A DNA stretch of 64,000 nt, from positions 186,001 to 250,000 of the forward strand of contig JAHWKY010000001.1 in assembly GCA_019347575.1 (NCBI GenBank), given 5' to 3'. The stretch is from Actinomycetota bacterium. GTDB lineage: Bacteria > Actinomycetota > Nitriliruptoria > Nitriliruptorales > Nitriliruptoraceae. Below are positions 15,905 to 25,700 of this stretch, one piece after another. Made by a program: the position numbers and the translations under genes. Below the pieces are notes generated by a model. It did no database searches. It was not told the origin of the DNA and saw only the letters and a program-made list of their open reading frames with translations. Numbering within the stretch: the first letter of the stretch is position 1; every line of letters starts with the position of its first letter.

Positions 15905-17014
15905 CTACGCGCGGAGCACCTCGCGCCCCGTCTCGATCTCAGCGAGCACGTCGGGGAGCGGGGCGACACCGATCCCCGCACCATCGGGCACTAAGAGGTG
16001 TCCGCCCCGGAGGACGAACGGCTCGGTGAGGTCGGTGGCCCAGTAGCGGTCGCTCGCGGACGTGTCTCCGGGGAGCGTCACCCCTGCCAGCGCGGCGAGG
16101 GCGACGTTGGCGGCGCGGCCGATCCCGGTCTCGAGCATCCCACCGACCCACGCGGGTACGCCCCGCTCGACGCAGACGTCGTGGGTGGCCACCGCGGCCA
16201 GGAAGCCGCCGAGGCGACCGATCTTGAGGTTGGCGATCTCGCAGGCCCCAGCGGTGATCGCGTCGGCGGTCGCGGTCGGGGAGACCAGCGACTCGTCGAG
16301 GCAGATGGGCGTGGTCAGCACGTCGGCGAGACGCGCGTGGTCCATCAGGTGGTCGGGTGGGAAGGGCTGCTCGACGTAGGAGAGCTCGAACGCGTCGAGC
16401 TGCACCAGCTGCGGGGTGTCGTCGAGCCGGTAGGCCGTGTTGGCGTCGACCGAGAGCGCGACCGTCTCGCCGAACCGCTCGCGCACCGCTGCGACGGGTT
16501 CGAGGTCGAAGCCCGGCTCGATCTTCAGCTTCACCCGCAGGTAGCCCTCGTCGAGGTGACCAGCGACGACGTCGAGCAGCTCCGGGACGCCGCCCTCGGG
16601 GATGCCGACGGAGACGCCGGCGGGGACGCGGTCCCGCACCGCCCCGAAACTGGCGGCAAGGTCGCTGCCGGCGGCTCGCAGCTCCGCGTCCAGCAAAGCC
16701 AGCTCCAGCGCGGCCTTCGCCATCCGGTGCCCGCGCACCGATCCCAGGACCGACCCGACCTCCGGCGCTGCGACCTCTCCCGCGGCGAGCAGCCGTGGCA
16801 CGAGGTGGTCACGGAGCACCGCCGCCGCGCCGTCGGTGTACTCCGACGAGTAGATCGGTGCGTCAGGCGTGGTGCACTCGCCCCAGCCCTCGGCGTCGTC
16901 GCCGACCACGCGCACGAGCAGCACATCGCGGGAGTGCTGGACCCCGAACGAGGTCCGGAAGGGGGCGACGAGAGGCATCGCGACACGGACCAGCTCGACC
17001 GTCTCGATCCTCAC
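15905..17014 (-). CDS. menC: Enolase-superfamily NSAR/OSBS (N-succinylamino-acid racemase or o-succinylbenzoate synthase)
   Basis: A 369-residue muconate-lactonising-enzyme-type barrel. Catalytic Lys-x-Lys is seen in LRVKLKIEPG, the metal residues lie in ALSVDANTAYR, YVEQPFPPDH and CLDESLVSP, and the second-side lysine is in ANLKIGRLGG. This is the NSAR/OSBS subgroup, whose members make o-succinylbenzoate for menaquinone, racemise N-succinyl amino acids, or do both. The next gene upstream (4-bp overlap) is a GNAT acyltransferase of the type that accompanies racemases. No other menaquinone gene is nearby, so an amino-acid racemase role is at least as likely as OSBS. The symbol reflects homology only. 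Confidence 0.88.
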   Translation of the reverse strand: MRIETVELVRVAMPLVAPFRTSFGVQHSRDVLLVRVVGDDAEGWGECTTPDAPIYSSEYTDGAAAVLRDHLVPRLLAAGEVAAPEVGSVLGSVRGHRMAKAALELALLDAELRAAGSDLAASFGAVRDRVPAGVSVGIPEGGVPELLDVVAGHLDEGYLRVKLKIEPGFDLEPVAAVRERFGETVALSVDANTAYRLDDTPQLVQLDAFELSYVEQPFPPDHLMDHARLADVLTTPICLDESLVSPTATADAITAGACEIANLKIGRLGGFLAAVATHDVCVERGVPAWVGGMLETGIGRAANVALAALAGVTLPGDTSASDRYWATDLTEPFVLRGGHLLVPDGAGIGVAPLPDVLAEIETGREVLRA

Positions 17015-17880
17015 GGGCGCAGCTCCTCGAGCCCCCGCTGCGTGAGCACGTACCAGCCGTCGCGGCAGAAGCCCGCGACCCGGTAGCCGGAACCGAGCGC
17101 CTCACCCAGCACGCCGCGCAACGCCATGCGCCAGCGCGTCGCCAGCTCGGGGTCGTCCTGGCGCATGGTCTCGATGTCCTCCGGAACCTGTACCAGCAGC
17201 GGGTCGGACCCCGGCTCGTCACGGAGGGGTTCCTGGCCGTCACCGACCTGCAGCACGGCCGTGGCACCCGCCGTCAGCAGCGCGTCGATGCGCGGTTCGC
17301 TGGCGTGTCCGGAGACGGCACGGATGGCACGTGGGTCGTCCAGGCGCCACGTCACGGCGCCCCGGTCCGTCGGCTGACCGCGGTTGAGCTCGTCGTCCAG
17401 GCGACCGTAGAAGTCCAGGTGGTAGCCCACCAGGTGCGCCCCGAGCTTGACCAGGTTGAAGTACGCGTTGCGACGGATGAGCGGGTCGAAGGTCCACACG
17501 ATCCGGTCGATGCCGCGCTCGAGCGCCCACGCGCGCTGGTGCAGCTTGAGCGCGAAGCCCACCCCGCGCCCCGTCCCGGTCGTGCCGGTGATGTGGCTGT
17601 GCAGGTGCAGGTGGCCGTCCTCGTCGATGCCCGAGAACGCGACCGTCGCCCCGACGAGGCGGTCGCCGTCGAACGCCCCGCTCACCTGGTTCCCGGCGTG
17701 GTCGAGGGCGCGGATGACCTCGGTGGGGAGGACGGGGACGTCACGGCCCCACACCTCGTCGAACAGGCGCGAGGCCGCCCGGTGCTCGGACACGTCGTGC
17801 AGGTCGCGGATGGTGACGTGGGCTCGTTCGGCGGCCTCGTCGGCGACCGTCCGGGCAGCGGCGACACCTTCGGGATCCAT
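17011..17880 (-). CDS. GNAT-family acyltransferase (COG3375-like)
   Basis: A 289-residue protein with one N-terminal GNAT domain. The acyl-CoA pyrophosphate loop region reads LHSHITGTTGTGRGVGFALKLHQRAWA, followed by IVWTFDPLIRRNAYFNLVKLGAHLVGYHLDFYG, which is very characteristic of this family. In characterised gene clusters such proteins succinylate D-amino acids for an NSAR racemase. Its 3' end overlaps the racemase start by four bases, supporting one pathway. ATG 17880 gives MDPEGVAAART; a TTG four codons earlier overlaps the preceding stop and is possible. The specific acyl donor and amino acid are inferred from family context, not shown by sequence. Confidence 0.82.
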   Translation of the reverse strand: MDPEGVAAARTVADEAAERAHVTIRDLHDVSEHRAASRLFDEVWGRDVPVLPTEVIRALDHAGNQVSGAFDGDRLVGATVAFSGIDEDGHLHLHSHITGTTGTGRGVGFALKLHQRAWALERGIDRIVWTFDPLIRRNAYFNLVKLGAHLVGYHLDFYGRLDDELNRGQPTDRGAVTWRLDDPRAIRAVSGHASEPRIDALLTAGATAVLQVGDGQEPLRDEPGSDPLLVQVPEDIETMRQDDPELATRWRMALRGVLGEALGSGYRVAGFCRDGWYVLTQRGLEELRP

Positions 17881-17888
17881 GGGGACAG

Positions 17889-18851
17889 TCAAGCGCCGCG
17901 TTCACTGGCCAGCAGTTCCCTCCCGGCCCGTGACCGGATGGCCCCGAACACCCCGCCGATCGTCAGCAGGCCGCCGAGGAGGTGGCGGGCGCTCATGGGC
18001 TCGTGGAGGAACAGCCACGCCAGGCCGCCCGCGAGGAACGGCGTCGCCAGGCGGAACACCGGCGGCACGTTGGCCGGTACGTAGGCCAGCGGCCACGTCA
18101 TGACGAAGTGACCGATGAAGCCGGGTCCGATGGCGGTCGCGGCGGCGAGGACGAGGTCGGTGCGCGTGACCGTGCCGATCGCGGCGTCGGTCGCGGAGAC
18201 GTACGTGCTGACGGTCACCGCCCCGACCAGCATCACGATCGCGAGGAACGGCAGCACGTCGATGGCCGCTCGATGTCGCTTCGACAGCAGGAAGAAGTAG
18301 GCGAACAGCGCGACGTTGAGCAGCGCCAGGGTCAACCCGACCGCGTCGGCATCGCCCGAGAGCCCGGCGGCTCCGACCACCGTGCCGGCACCGACCATCG
18401 CGAGGACGGACCACGCCCAGAACCCGCGGGCGGGGCGCTCGGCGAACATCGGCAGCGCGATCGCCCCGGTGACGATGGGGGACAGGGTCGCGATGAGCGT
18501 CACGTCCGCGACCGAGGTCAGCTTGATCGCGGTGAAGAACGCCAGCTGGTGCAGGCCGAACACGACTCCCGCGCCCGCGGCCGCCCGCACCGCGACGGGA
18601 TCGAGGCGCCGACCGCTGGCGCGTACGTGGATCGTCGCCGCGACCGCCAGGACCGCAACCCCGATCCAGAGACGCCAGAACGAGAACACCGGACCTGACA
18701 CCGACGAGCCGCGCACCATCACCGGTCCGGTCGCGTAGAGGACCGTCCCCACAGCGATCAGCGCGAGCGGGCGCCGCGACGCGACACGTCGGACCGGACG
18801 CGCGTGGGTGCGCAGCCGGTCGCCGAGGGGGGTCTCGCGGAAGCGGGTCAC
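17889..18851 (-). CDS. EamA/DMT-family membrane transporter
   Basis: A 320-residue integral membrane protein with about ten hydrophobic helices in two EamA repeats (roughly 30-160 and 170-305). GVVFGLHQLAFFTAIKLTSVADVTLIATLSPIVTGAI is the typical end of the first repeat, and LAWLFLHEPMSARHLLGGLLTIGGVFGAI ends the second. DMT proteins export or import small metabolites such as amino acids or nucleotides. It stands upstream of the acyltransferase and racemase genes on the same strand with 8 bp to the next start. It may therefore move an amino acid handled by that pair; this is inference from position. Confidence 0.88.
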   Translation of the reverse strand: MTRFRETPLGDRLRTHARPVRRVASRRPLALIAVGTVLYATGPVMVRGSSVSGPVFSFWRLWIGVAVLAVAATIHVRASGRRLDPVAVRAAAGAGVVFGLHQLAFFTAIKLTSVADVTLIATLSPIVTGAIALPMFAERPARGFWAWSVLAMVGAGTVVGAAGLSGDADAVGLTLALLNVALFAYFFLLSKRHRAAIDVLPFLAIVMLVGAVTVSTYVSATDAAIGTVTRTDLVLAAATAIGPGFIGHFVMTWPLAYVPANVPPVFRLATPFLAGGLAWLFLHEPMSARHLLGGLLTIGGVFGAIRSRAGRELLASERGA

Positions 18852-18934
18852 GGGCCGAAGCTACCCCGGCACCGGTACGCCCTCCCAGCCGGCGCCCCCA
18901 GCTACCGTTCACCTCGGGGCGAGGGGGTTCGAAG

Positions 18935-21900
18935 GTGTCGGTTCCGCAGGTGCACACCGCGACGTCGGATGTCACCGACTTGAGCGTCTACGTGCCGCGC
19001 CTGTCCCTGCACTGGGAGACGGTCGCGGGAGAAGATCCACGGCATACGGCCCTCGACGCCTCGATGGTGTTCGTCGACATCTCCGGCTTCACGGCACTGT
19101 CGGAGCGTCTCGCGTCGTTCGGCCGTGTCGGGGCCGAGGAGATCACCGACCTGCTCCAGCACGTCTTCACGCGCCTGCTCGCGGTCGCCTACGAGAACGA
19201 CGGCAGCCTGCTGAAGTTCGGTGGTGACGCGCTTCTGCTGCTGTTCGTCGGGGACAACCACGAGCTCCGTGCGGCTCACTCCGCAGCCGGCATGCGCCGC
19301 AAGCTCCGCGAGCTCGGCGAGCTCGACTCCATGGCGGGCAAGGTCCGGCTCGGGATGACCGTCGGGGCGCACAGCGGCCGCTTCGACTTCTTCCTCGTCG
19401 GGGACTCGCACCTAGAGCTGGTCGTCGCGGGACCCGCCTCTAGCCGTGTGGTCGAGCTCGAGGGCGCGGCCGAGCAGGGCGAGGTGATGGTCTCCCCCGA
19501 GACCGCAGCGCACCTCGGAACCGATCTGCTCGTCCCTGGCCGCGCCGGGGGGTCGCTGCTGACCGAGATGCCAACGCCGCCCCGCGTCCCCCACGACGTG
19601 TTCGCCCCCAAGGCCGCGGCTGACGCCGCATCGATCCTGCTGCCGACGGGGTTGCGTCGCTTCCTCGAGGCCGGCGGAGGGGGCGCTGAGCATCGTCAGG
19701 CGGTGGTCGCCTTCCTCGCGTTCAAGGGCACCGACGACCTCATCACCACCGAGGGGCCAGCGGCGTGCGCGGAAGTTCTCGACGACCTCGTGCGACGCAC
19801 CGCCGCTGCCTGCGATGAGCACGACATCACCTTCCTCGGCTCGGATGTCGCGGAGGGTGGGGGCAAGCTGATCCTCGTCGCCGGCGCCCCCGTCGGCCAC
19901 GACGACGATGACGAGCGCATCCTCCGCGCCGCACGCCAGATCGTGTCGAGTCCCAGTCGGCTCGCCGTCCGCATCGGCGTCAACCCCGGCCCACTGTTCG
20001 CCGGCGTCGTCGGGCCGCCCTACCGCCTGACCTACACCGTCATGGGCGACACCGTGAACCTCGCCGCGCGGCTCGCCTACGCCGTCGATCCCGGCCACGT
20101 CATCACGACCGCCTCCACGCTGGAGTCGACCCGCTCCCGGTTCGCCTCCACACCGGTCCCGGCGTTCCACGTCAAGGGCAAGACCGATCCCATCGAGGCT
20201 GTGATCGTCGGCGAGCCGCGGGGCCAGCGCATCGAGCAGACCCACCGCGTTCCGCTCATCGGTCGTGGTCGCGAGATCGCCAGGCTCGACGAGCACATCG
20301 CGGCGACCGCCGACGGGGGACGGGTGGTCGAGCTGGTCGGACCGCCCGGCATCGGCAAGTCGCGGATGCTGGGGGAGCTGCGTGACCGCCACCCGGAGCT
20401 TCGCCTGCGGTACGGGCACTGCGCCAGCTACGAGTCCAACACGCCGTACTTCGCGTTCAGGGGCCTGGTCCGCTTCGTCCTCGAGCTCTCGGACGACGCC
20501 GGCGGCGACGAACTCACGCGGCGTCTCGAGACCCTGACCCCGGACCTGGTCCCGTGGGCAGCGCTCGTCGGCAGCGTCGTCGACATCGCGGTCGACGAGG
20601 GTCCCGAGGTCGCCGCCCTCGACCCGCAGTTCCGCGCGACACGGTTGCGGTCGGTCATCGGCGAGCTGCTGACGACCGTGCTCCCCGAACGCAGCATCGT
20701 CCGGATCGAGGACGTGCACTGGATCGACGACGCCTCCCGCCAGCTGCTCGAGCACCTCATCCGCGCCGTTATCCCCGAGACCGACTGGCTGCTGGTCGTG
20801 ACCTCGCGCGAGGTGACCTTCGACGAGCTGGTCGACGAGGTGATCGAGCTGCAACCTCTCGGTGAGGAGGCGGTCGAGGAGTTCGCTCACGAAGCCGCTG
20901 CGCGGGGACTGGTCACGCTCGACGCCGCCCGCCAGCTCGCGAGTAGAGCCGGCGGCAACCCCCTGTTCCTGCAGGAGCTGCTGGCCTTCGAGGGCACCGG
21001 CGACGACGTCCCCGACACCGTCGAACGGCTGATCGCCGCCCGCATCGACCAGCTCGCGCCGGGACACCGCGAGCTGCTGCGGCACGCCGCGCTGCTAGGT
21101 GGGGCGTTCGACCTGTCGTTGCTGCGGTCGGTGACCGGCGCGGAGGTCAGCGACGCGGACCTCGATGAGTTGGAGCGCTTCGTTCGCCGTGACGCCCCGG
21201 GGGAGTACACCTTCGAGCACGACCTGTACCGTGAGGTCGCCTACGCGGGCCTGCCCTACCGGCGTCGGCGCGAGCTGCACGACCGTGCGGGGCGCGTCAT
21301 CGAGACCCGCCACCTCGACGCACCCGAGGAGGTCGCCGAGAGCCTCGCTCTGCACTACCACCGGGCGGGGCGCCACGAGAAGTCGTGGCAGTACAACCGC
21401 GTGGCCGCCCAGCGTGCACGCGCCCGCTACGCCCCGGCGGAGGCGGCCCGACTGCTGCGGTGGGCGTTGGAGTCGAGCGGTCGTGTACCCGACCTCGACC
21501 CGGACGAGGTCGCCGATGCGTGGCAGGAACTTGGTGACCTGATGGAGCTGCTTGGCTCCTACGGGCGCGCTGAGGAGGCCTACCGACGAGCCCGCCGGAT
21601 GGCTGCACCCGATCGACGCCCGGCGCTGTGGCACCGCTCGGGGATCGTGCGTGAGCGCGAAGGTCGCCTCGAGCAGGCGCTGCGCTGGTACACGCGGGCC
21701 GAGCGGGCCCTCGAGGGCCGGGTCGATCCCGAGTCGCGCCGACTGTCTGCACGCGTCAGGCTGCGCAAGGCCGAGGTGCGCATAATCCAGGGACGCAAGC
21801 GGGAGGTCCAGCAACGGGTCCGCGAGCTCCTACCGGAGGCCGAGGACCTCGGCTCGCCGGAGCTGCTCGCCCGGGTCCACTTCGTCCTCGCGTGGGTCCT

Positions 21901-22747
21901 TCAGGGCGAACCCGAGGCCGCGGAGCACCAGCGATCGGCTCTCTCCCTCTACCGCGACGTAGAAGATCTCGTCGGGCAGGCCAACGTCCACCTCGACATC
22001 GGGATAGCGGCCTACCACGACGGTGACTGGGCGAGCGCCCGCGATCAGTGGACGCGTGCTCAGGAGCTCAAGCTCGCTGCGGGCAACGAGGTGGGTGCGG
22101 GCATCGCGATCTCGAACGTCGGCGAGATCCTGTCCGACCAGGGACGGTTCGACGAGGCCGAGGACGCGTTCCACTACGCCCTCCGCCTGCACCGAGCGGC
22201 CGGCTTCCAACTCGGGATCGGCATGTCGTTGGGCAACCTCGGTCGTCTAGCGAGTCGGCGGGGCGAGTACGACGTCGCCCGCACGACTCTCGAGGAGGCC
22301 CATCGCGTCCTCGGGGCAGCGAGGCTCGAGAAACCGGCGCGTGAGATGCGCGCGCGCCTGGCCGAAGCAGCTGGCTTCGGAGGCGACGTGGAGGGCGCCC
22401 GCGAACACGCGCTGTACGTCCTGGAGGCGGTCGGCAACGACGCGAACCCTGAGTCGGTGGTAGCGAGCCGGGCGCTGGTCCTCGCGAGCGCGTGGGAGGA
22501 ACGAGCCCCGGCGAGCACCGAGCTCAGGGCGGTCCGCGACCGCGCCGTCTCGGCCGAGTCGACCCACGAGCTGCTGTTGGCCGACGTCCTGCTTGCGTGG
22601 TGCCTGGGGGGCCAGGACGATGAGGCGTCAGCCCGCTTCCGTGCTGCCGCCACCGAGCGTGCGGAGATGCTCGGACTCGTCATCGATCCGCTCGTCCTCG
22701 CGGTCGGGCCCGACCTCGCTCAGGCGGGCAACCGGAACCACGCGTAA
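18935..22747 (+). CDS. Class III nucleotidyl cyclase-AAA ATPase-TPR regulator
   Basis: A 1,270-residue cytosolic multidomain protein. Residues 45-190 are a cyclase homology domain with metal Asp48 (FVDISGFT) and LLKFGGDALLLLF. A second cyclase domain (about 245-425) keeps YTVMGDTVNLAARLAYA but has phenylalanine-lysine (FLAFKGTDD) where the first metal Asp would be, so it is probably a partner or degenerate half. An AAA/STAND ATPase follows with Walker A VGPPGIGKSRML near 470 and Walker B-like VRIEDVHWIDDAS near 590. A helical TPR region runs from about 810 to 1200. Actinobacterial proteins with this layout are thought to couple ligand sensing to cAMP or scaffold signalling. The start is GTG 18935 after GAGGGGG. 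Its 3' end overlaps the convergent giant gene by 28 bp. Confidence 0.9.
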   Translation: MSVPQVHTATSDVTDLSVYVPRLSLHWETVAGEDPRHTALDASMVFVDISGFTALSERLASFGRVGAEEITDLLQHVFTRLLAVAYENDGSLLKFGGDALLLLFVGDNHELRAAHSAAGMRRKLRELGELDSMAGKVRLGMTVGAHSGRFDFFLVGDSHLELVVAGPASSRVVELEGAAEQGEVMVSPETAAHLGTDLLVPGRAGGSLLTEMPTPPRVPHDVFAPKAAADAASILLPTGLRRFLEAGGGGAEHRQAVVAFLAFKGTDDLITTEGPAACAEVLDDLVRRTAAACDEHDITFLGSDVAEGGGKLILVAGAPVGHDDDDERILRAARQIVSSPSRLAVRIGVNPGPLFAGVVGPPYRLTYTVMGDTVNLAARLAYAVDPGHVITTASTLESTRSRFASTPVPAFHVKGKTDPIEAVIVGEPRGQRIEQTHRVPLIGRGREIARLDEHIAATADGGRVVELVGPPGIGKSRMLGELRDRHPELRLRYGHCASYESNTPYFAFRGLVRFVLELSDDAGGDELTRRLETLTPDLVPWAALVGSVVDIAVDEGPEVAALDPQFRATRLRSVIGELLTTVLPERSIVRIEDVHWIDDASRQLLEHLIRAVIPETDWLLVVTSREVTFDELVDEVIELQPLGEEAVEEFAHEAAARGLVTLDAARQLASRAGGNPLFLQELLAFEGTGDDVPDTVERLIAARIDQLAPGHRELLRHAALLGGAFDLSLLRSVTGAEVSDADLDELERFVRRDAPGEYTFEHDLYREVAYAGLPYRRRRELHDRAGRVIETRHLDAPEEVAESLALHYHRAGRHEKSWQYNRVAAQRARARYAPAEAARLLRWALESSGRVPDLDPDEVADAWQELGDLMELLGSYGRAEEAYRRARRMAAPDRRPALWHRSGIVREREGRLEQALRWYTRAERALEGRVDPESRRLSARVRLRKAEVRIIQGRKREVQQRVRELLPEAEDLGSPELLARVHFVLAWVLQGEPEAAEHQRSALSLYRDVEDLVGQANVHLDIGIAAYHDGDWASARDQWTRAQELKLAAGNEVGAGIAISNVGEILSDQGRFDEAEDAFHYALRLHRAAGFQLGIGMSLGNLGRLASRRGEYDVARTTLEEAHRVLGAARLEKPAREMRARLAEAAGFGGDVEGAREHALYVLEAVGNDANPESVVASRALVLASAWEERAPASTELRAVRDRAVSAESTHELLLADVLLAWCLGGQDDEASARFRAAATERAEMLGLVIDPLVLAVGPDLAQAGNRNHA

Positions 22748-25700
22748 CGAGTCGAGCCGTCGTCGAGTCCGAGTTCGAAGCGCCAACAGGTCCCCGCGTC
22801 CACGGACGGCACGATCGCGTCGAACTGCATCCGACGGCCGGTGATGTAGACATCCTGGTTGTTCTTCGACGCCGCGGGTTGTGGTGAACCGAGGGAGGAT
22901 GCGTCTGCAACCGCTGTCGTACAGGTGACCTGCTGCCAGTCGGTGCGCACCACGATGCCGGTGTCCTCTTGGAGCACACCCTCGAGGTAGACGCGCCACT
23001 TCATCGGCTCGGCCGATCCCGCGGTCGTGTCGTTCCACACGTCGTTCACGATGGGCGAGTAGAAGCCGTCGAACTCGTAGGGAGGGGGCAGCACCGTGAA
23101 GGTGGCGCTGGTGGTTGTCACGTTGCCCGCTCCGTCCGTCGCGGTCACCGTGAACGTGTGCGTCCCGGGCGGCAGGTCGAGCACCGCCCCGATGGGGTGG
23201 TCGCCGGTGCACGAGCCCTCACCCGAGGGTCCGAAGCTCGAGCACGTGAACGCCACCTCGATCCTGGCGTCGTGGGCGTACGTGGCCCCGTCGGCGGGGG
23301 ACTCGATTGACACGGACGGTCCCGTCGCGTCGATGGGGATCGTCACATCGTCCGCCAACGCGCCCTCCGAGCTGCGGATGTCGAGCACGTGGACGCCGTC
23401 CCCGTCGACCACGAAGGAGGTGCCCTCGATCGGCACCCAGGTGTCGGACCCCGCGTCCCGCCGCTCGTAGACAGCACCGTCGAGCGGTGGGAGCTCCACG
23501 GTGACGGCCGAGATGAACCACCCGTTGGCCCCCGGAGTACCGGCGAGGTTGAACGCCAGTTCGCCCGGTTCGGTCAACGGGACGAGGTCGCCCTTGTTCC
23601 GCCAGAACGAGACGTCGCCCCGTGCGTTGACCGCTTGGCCGAGCACCTCGATGGGCCGGGTGTCGGCGCCGGGAAGCGGGCTCCGGCCGGTCCACGTCGT
23701 CCCGCCGTCGTTCGCGGACAGGTCGACGTGGTGCCAGTCGCCGAACTGGTCCCGCAGCAGCGCCGAGAACGCGACCGTCGACGCGCTGCCGGTGTCCACG
23801 GTGGCGGTCACGACCGCGTCGCCTCCGTCGCGATCGACGACGACCTGCTGGATCGTGCTCGGCTGGTTGGTGGTGGCGTCGGACAGCAGCAGCCGGATGC
23901 GCAGGTGCGTGTCGAGACGGAGGTCACCCACGATCTCGCCGTTCTCGACGCCGGTCGAGCGGAACGTCCACGGCAGCACGGTGAGGACCTGGTGCTCACC
24001 GAACGCTGAGTCGATCGTGGTGATGGTCAACGGCCGCGTCGGGTAGATGGTCCCGAGCGCCTCCGGCTCGGGCTCGATGTCCGCACTGGACAGGATCGCG
24101 CGAGCGAACGCGGGGTCGTTGGACAGGTCCTGCGACTCAAGCGCGGTGAGCACCGCGCCGTGTACCCGGCGCCCCGCAGGATCGATGCCGGTCACGTCGA
24201 GGATGGCTCGCGCGCCCGTGGGTCTTCCCGTGACGGCGATCGGGGCGTAGCCGTGCGGTCCGATGACCTCGAAGTGCACACCGTTGTCACCGTTCACGAG
24301 CAGGAGGCAGTCCTCCCCGGCTGCGCAGTCGCCCGGTGCGTCCACGAGACGCAGATCGAGCGTGAGCTCCGCCGTGCCGAGGCCCGTTGCCGGGTCGTCG
24401 GCGACCGGCGTCGTCGTGGCCGGTGGGGCGATGGGGTTGGCGGTCAGCGCCTGACCCGGATCGGTGCCATCCCCGTCGCCAGACGTCGTCTCCGTTCCCG
24501 CGATCCGGTACATCGGCAGGCCGAACAGCAGCATGCCCTGCATCGCCTTGTACGCCTCGGCGGCGTGTCCACCTTCGCGGGCGTACACCTGCGCGGAGGT
24601 GAACGCTCGCGCCTGGCCCACCGTCATGGAGCCGTCGAGGTTCCGAGCGAGGAGCACGCTGTACAGCTCGCCGGCGGCGATCGTGTCGGTGTCGCCGTAG
24701 TTGAAGCCGCTGTTGGCGATCACGATCCCTCGACGTGCCGCGACAGCATCGGCCCAGTCACGTACGTTCCCCGCCTGGGTCGGTAGGTCGTAGCCGAAGT
24801 GGCACCCCATCGAGGTGACGATGCTGCCGGGGGGCAACGCGGCGAGGTCGTCGGTGAAGAACGTGTCGGTGTAGTCGTGCGTCACGCTGCCGTGGGCGGC
24901 CAGGAACCGGCGGTGGTCCGAGTGCCCGTTCAGCGAGGCGACGACATCCTCAGCGCCAGCGGGGACGTCGAGCGCGGTACGGAGATCGTCCGCCGTCCAG
25001 GTGTCGGACAGTAGTCGATCGCCGACGATCCCCAGAGCGGCATCGAGGTCGTCCGCGGTCTGTGTCCCACCATCGAGCAGGTGTTGGTAACCCGTCGTCA
25101 CGGCGTGCGTCGGAGTGAGCACATCGGGGTCGACCTGACCCTCGCTGCCCTCGAACTGTCCCAGAGCGGCGACGGTGGAGACGGGGTCGCCCGGCAGTCG
25201 CCCGAGCCCCATCGCAGGGACCCAGGCCGCCTGGTCCAGCCACGGCTTGGCCTGGGGGCTCACGATGGGGTCGTCACTCAGGAACATCCCCGCCTGGAGC
25301 GCCACCGTGAGGGGTGTCCCGTTCGCCGGCTGCCAGCCGTTGCTGGGGTCCCCGTCGACGTCGGCGATGCCGACGTCGGCGACGATGGACGACAGGAAGG
25401 CGCGCTCGTTGCCCAGCCCAGCGCCATCCCGGATGCGGGTGTAGGGGATCTGGTCGTCGTCGCCGATCACCACGACGTGTTCGATCGGCAGCTGTGAGGC
25501 GTAGTCGAGGACGACGTCCCGGATAGTGCCGGCGACCGCGTTCGCCGCCAGTGGGTCGCAGCGGTTCGCATCCCACGCCGTGTACGCCGCAGCGACCTCA
25601 GGGTCGCCCTCCACGGGGACGATGGCCCCGCGCACGCCGAGATCGTGCCGCCCCGCAACGGAGGTCGCTGCGGACAGGATCGCGTCACGGTCGACGATCC

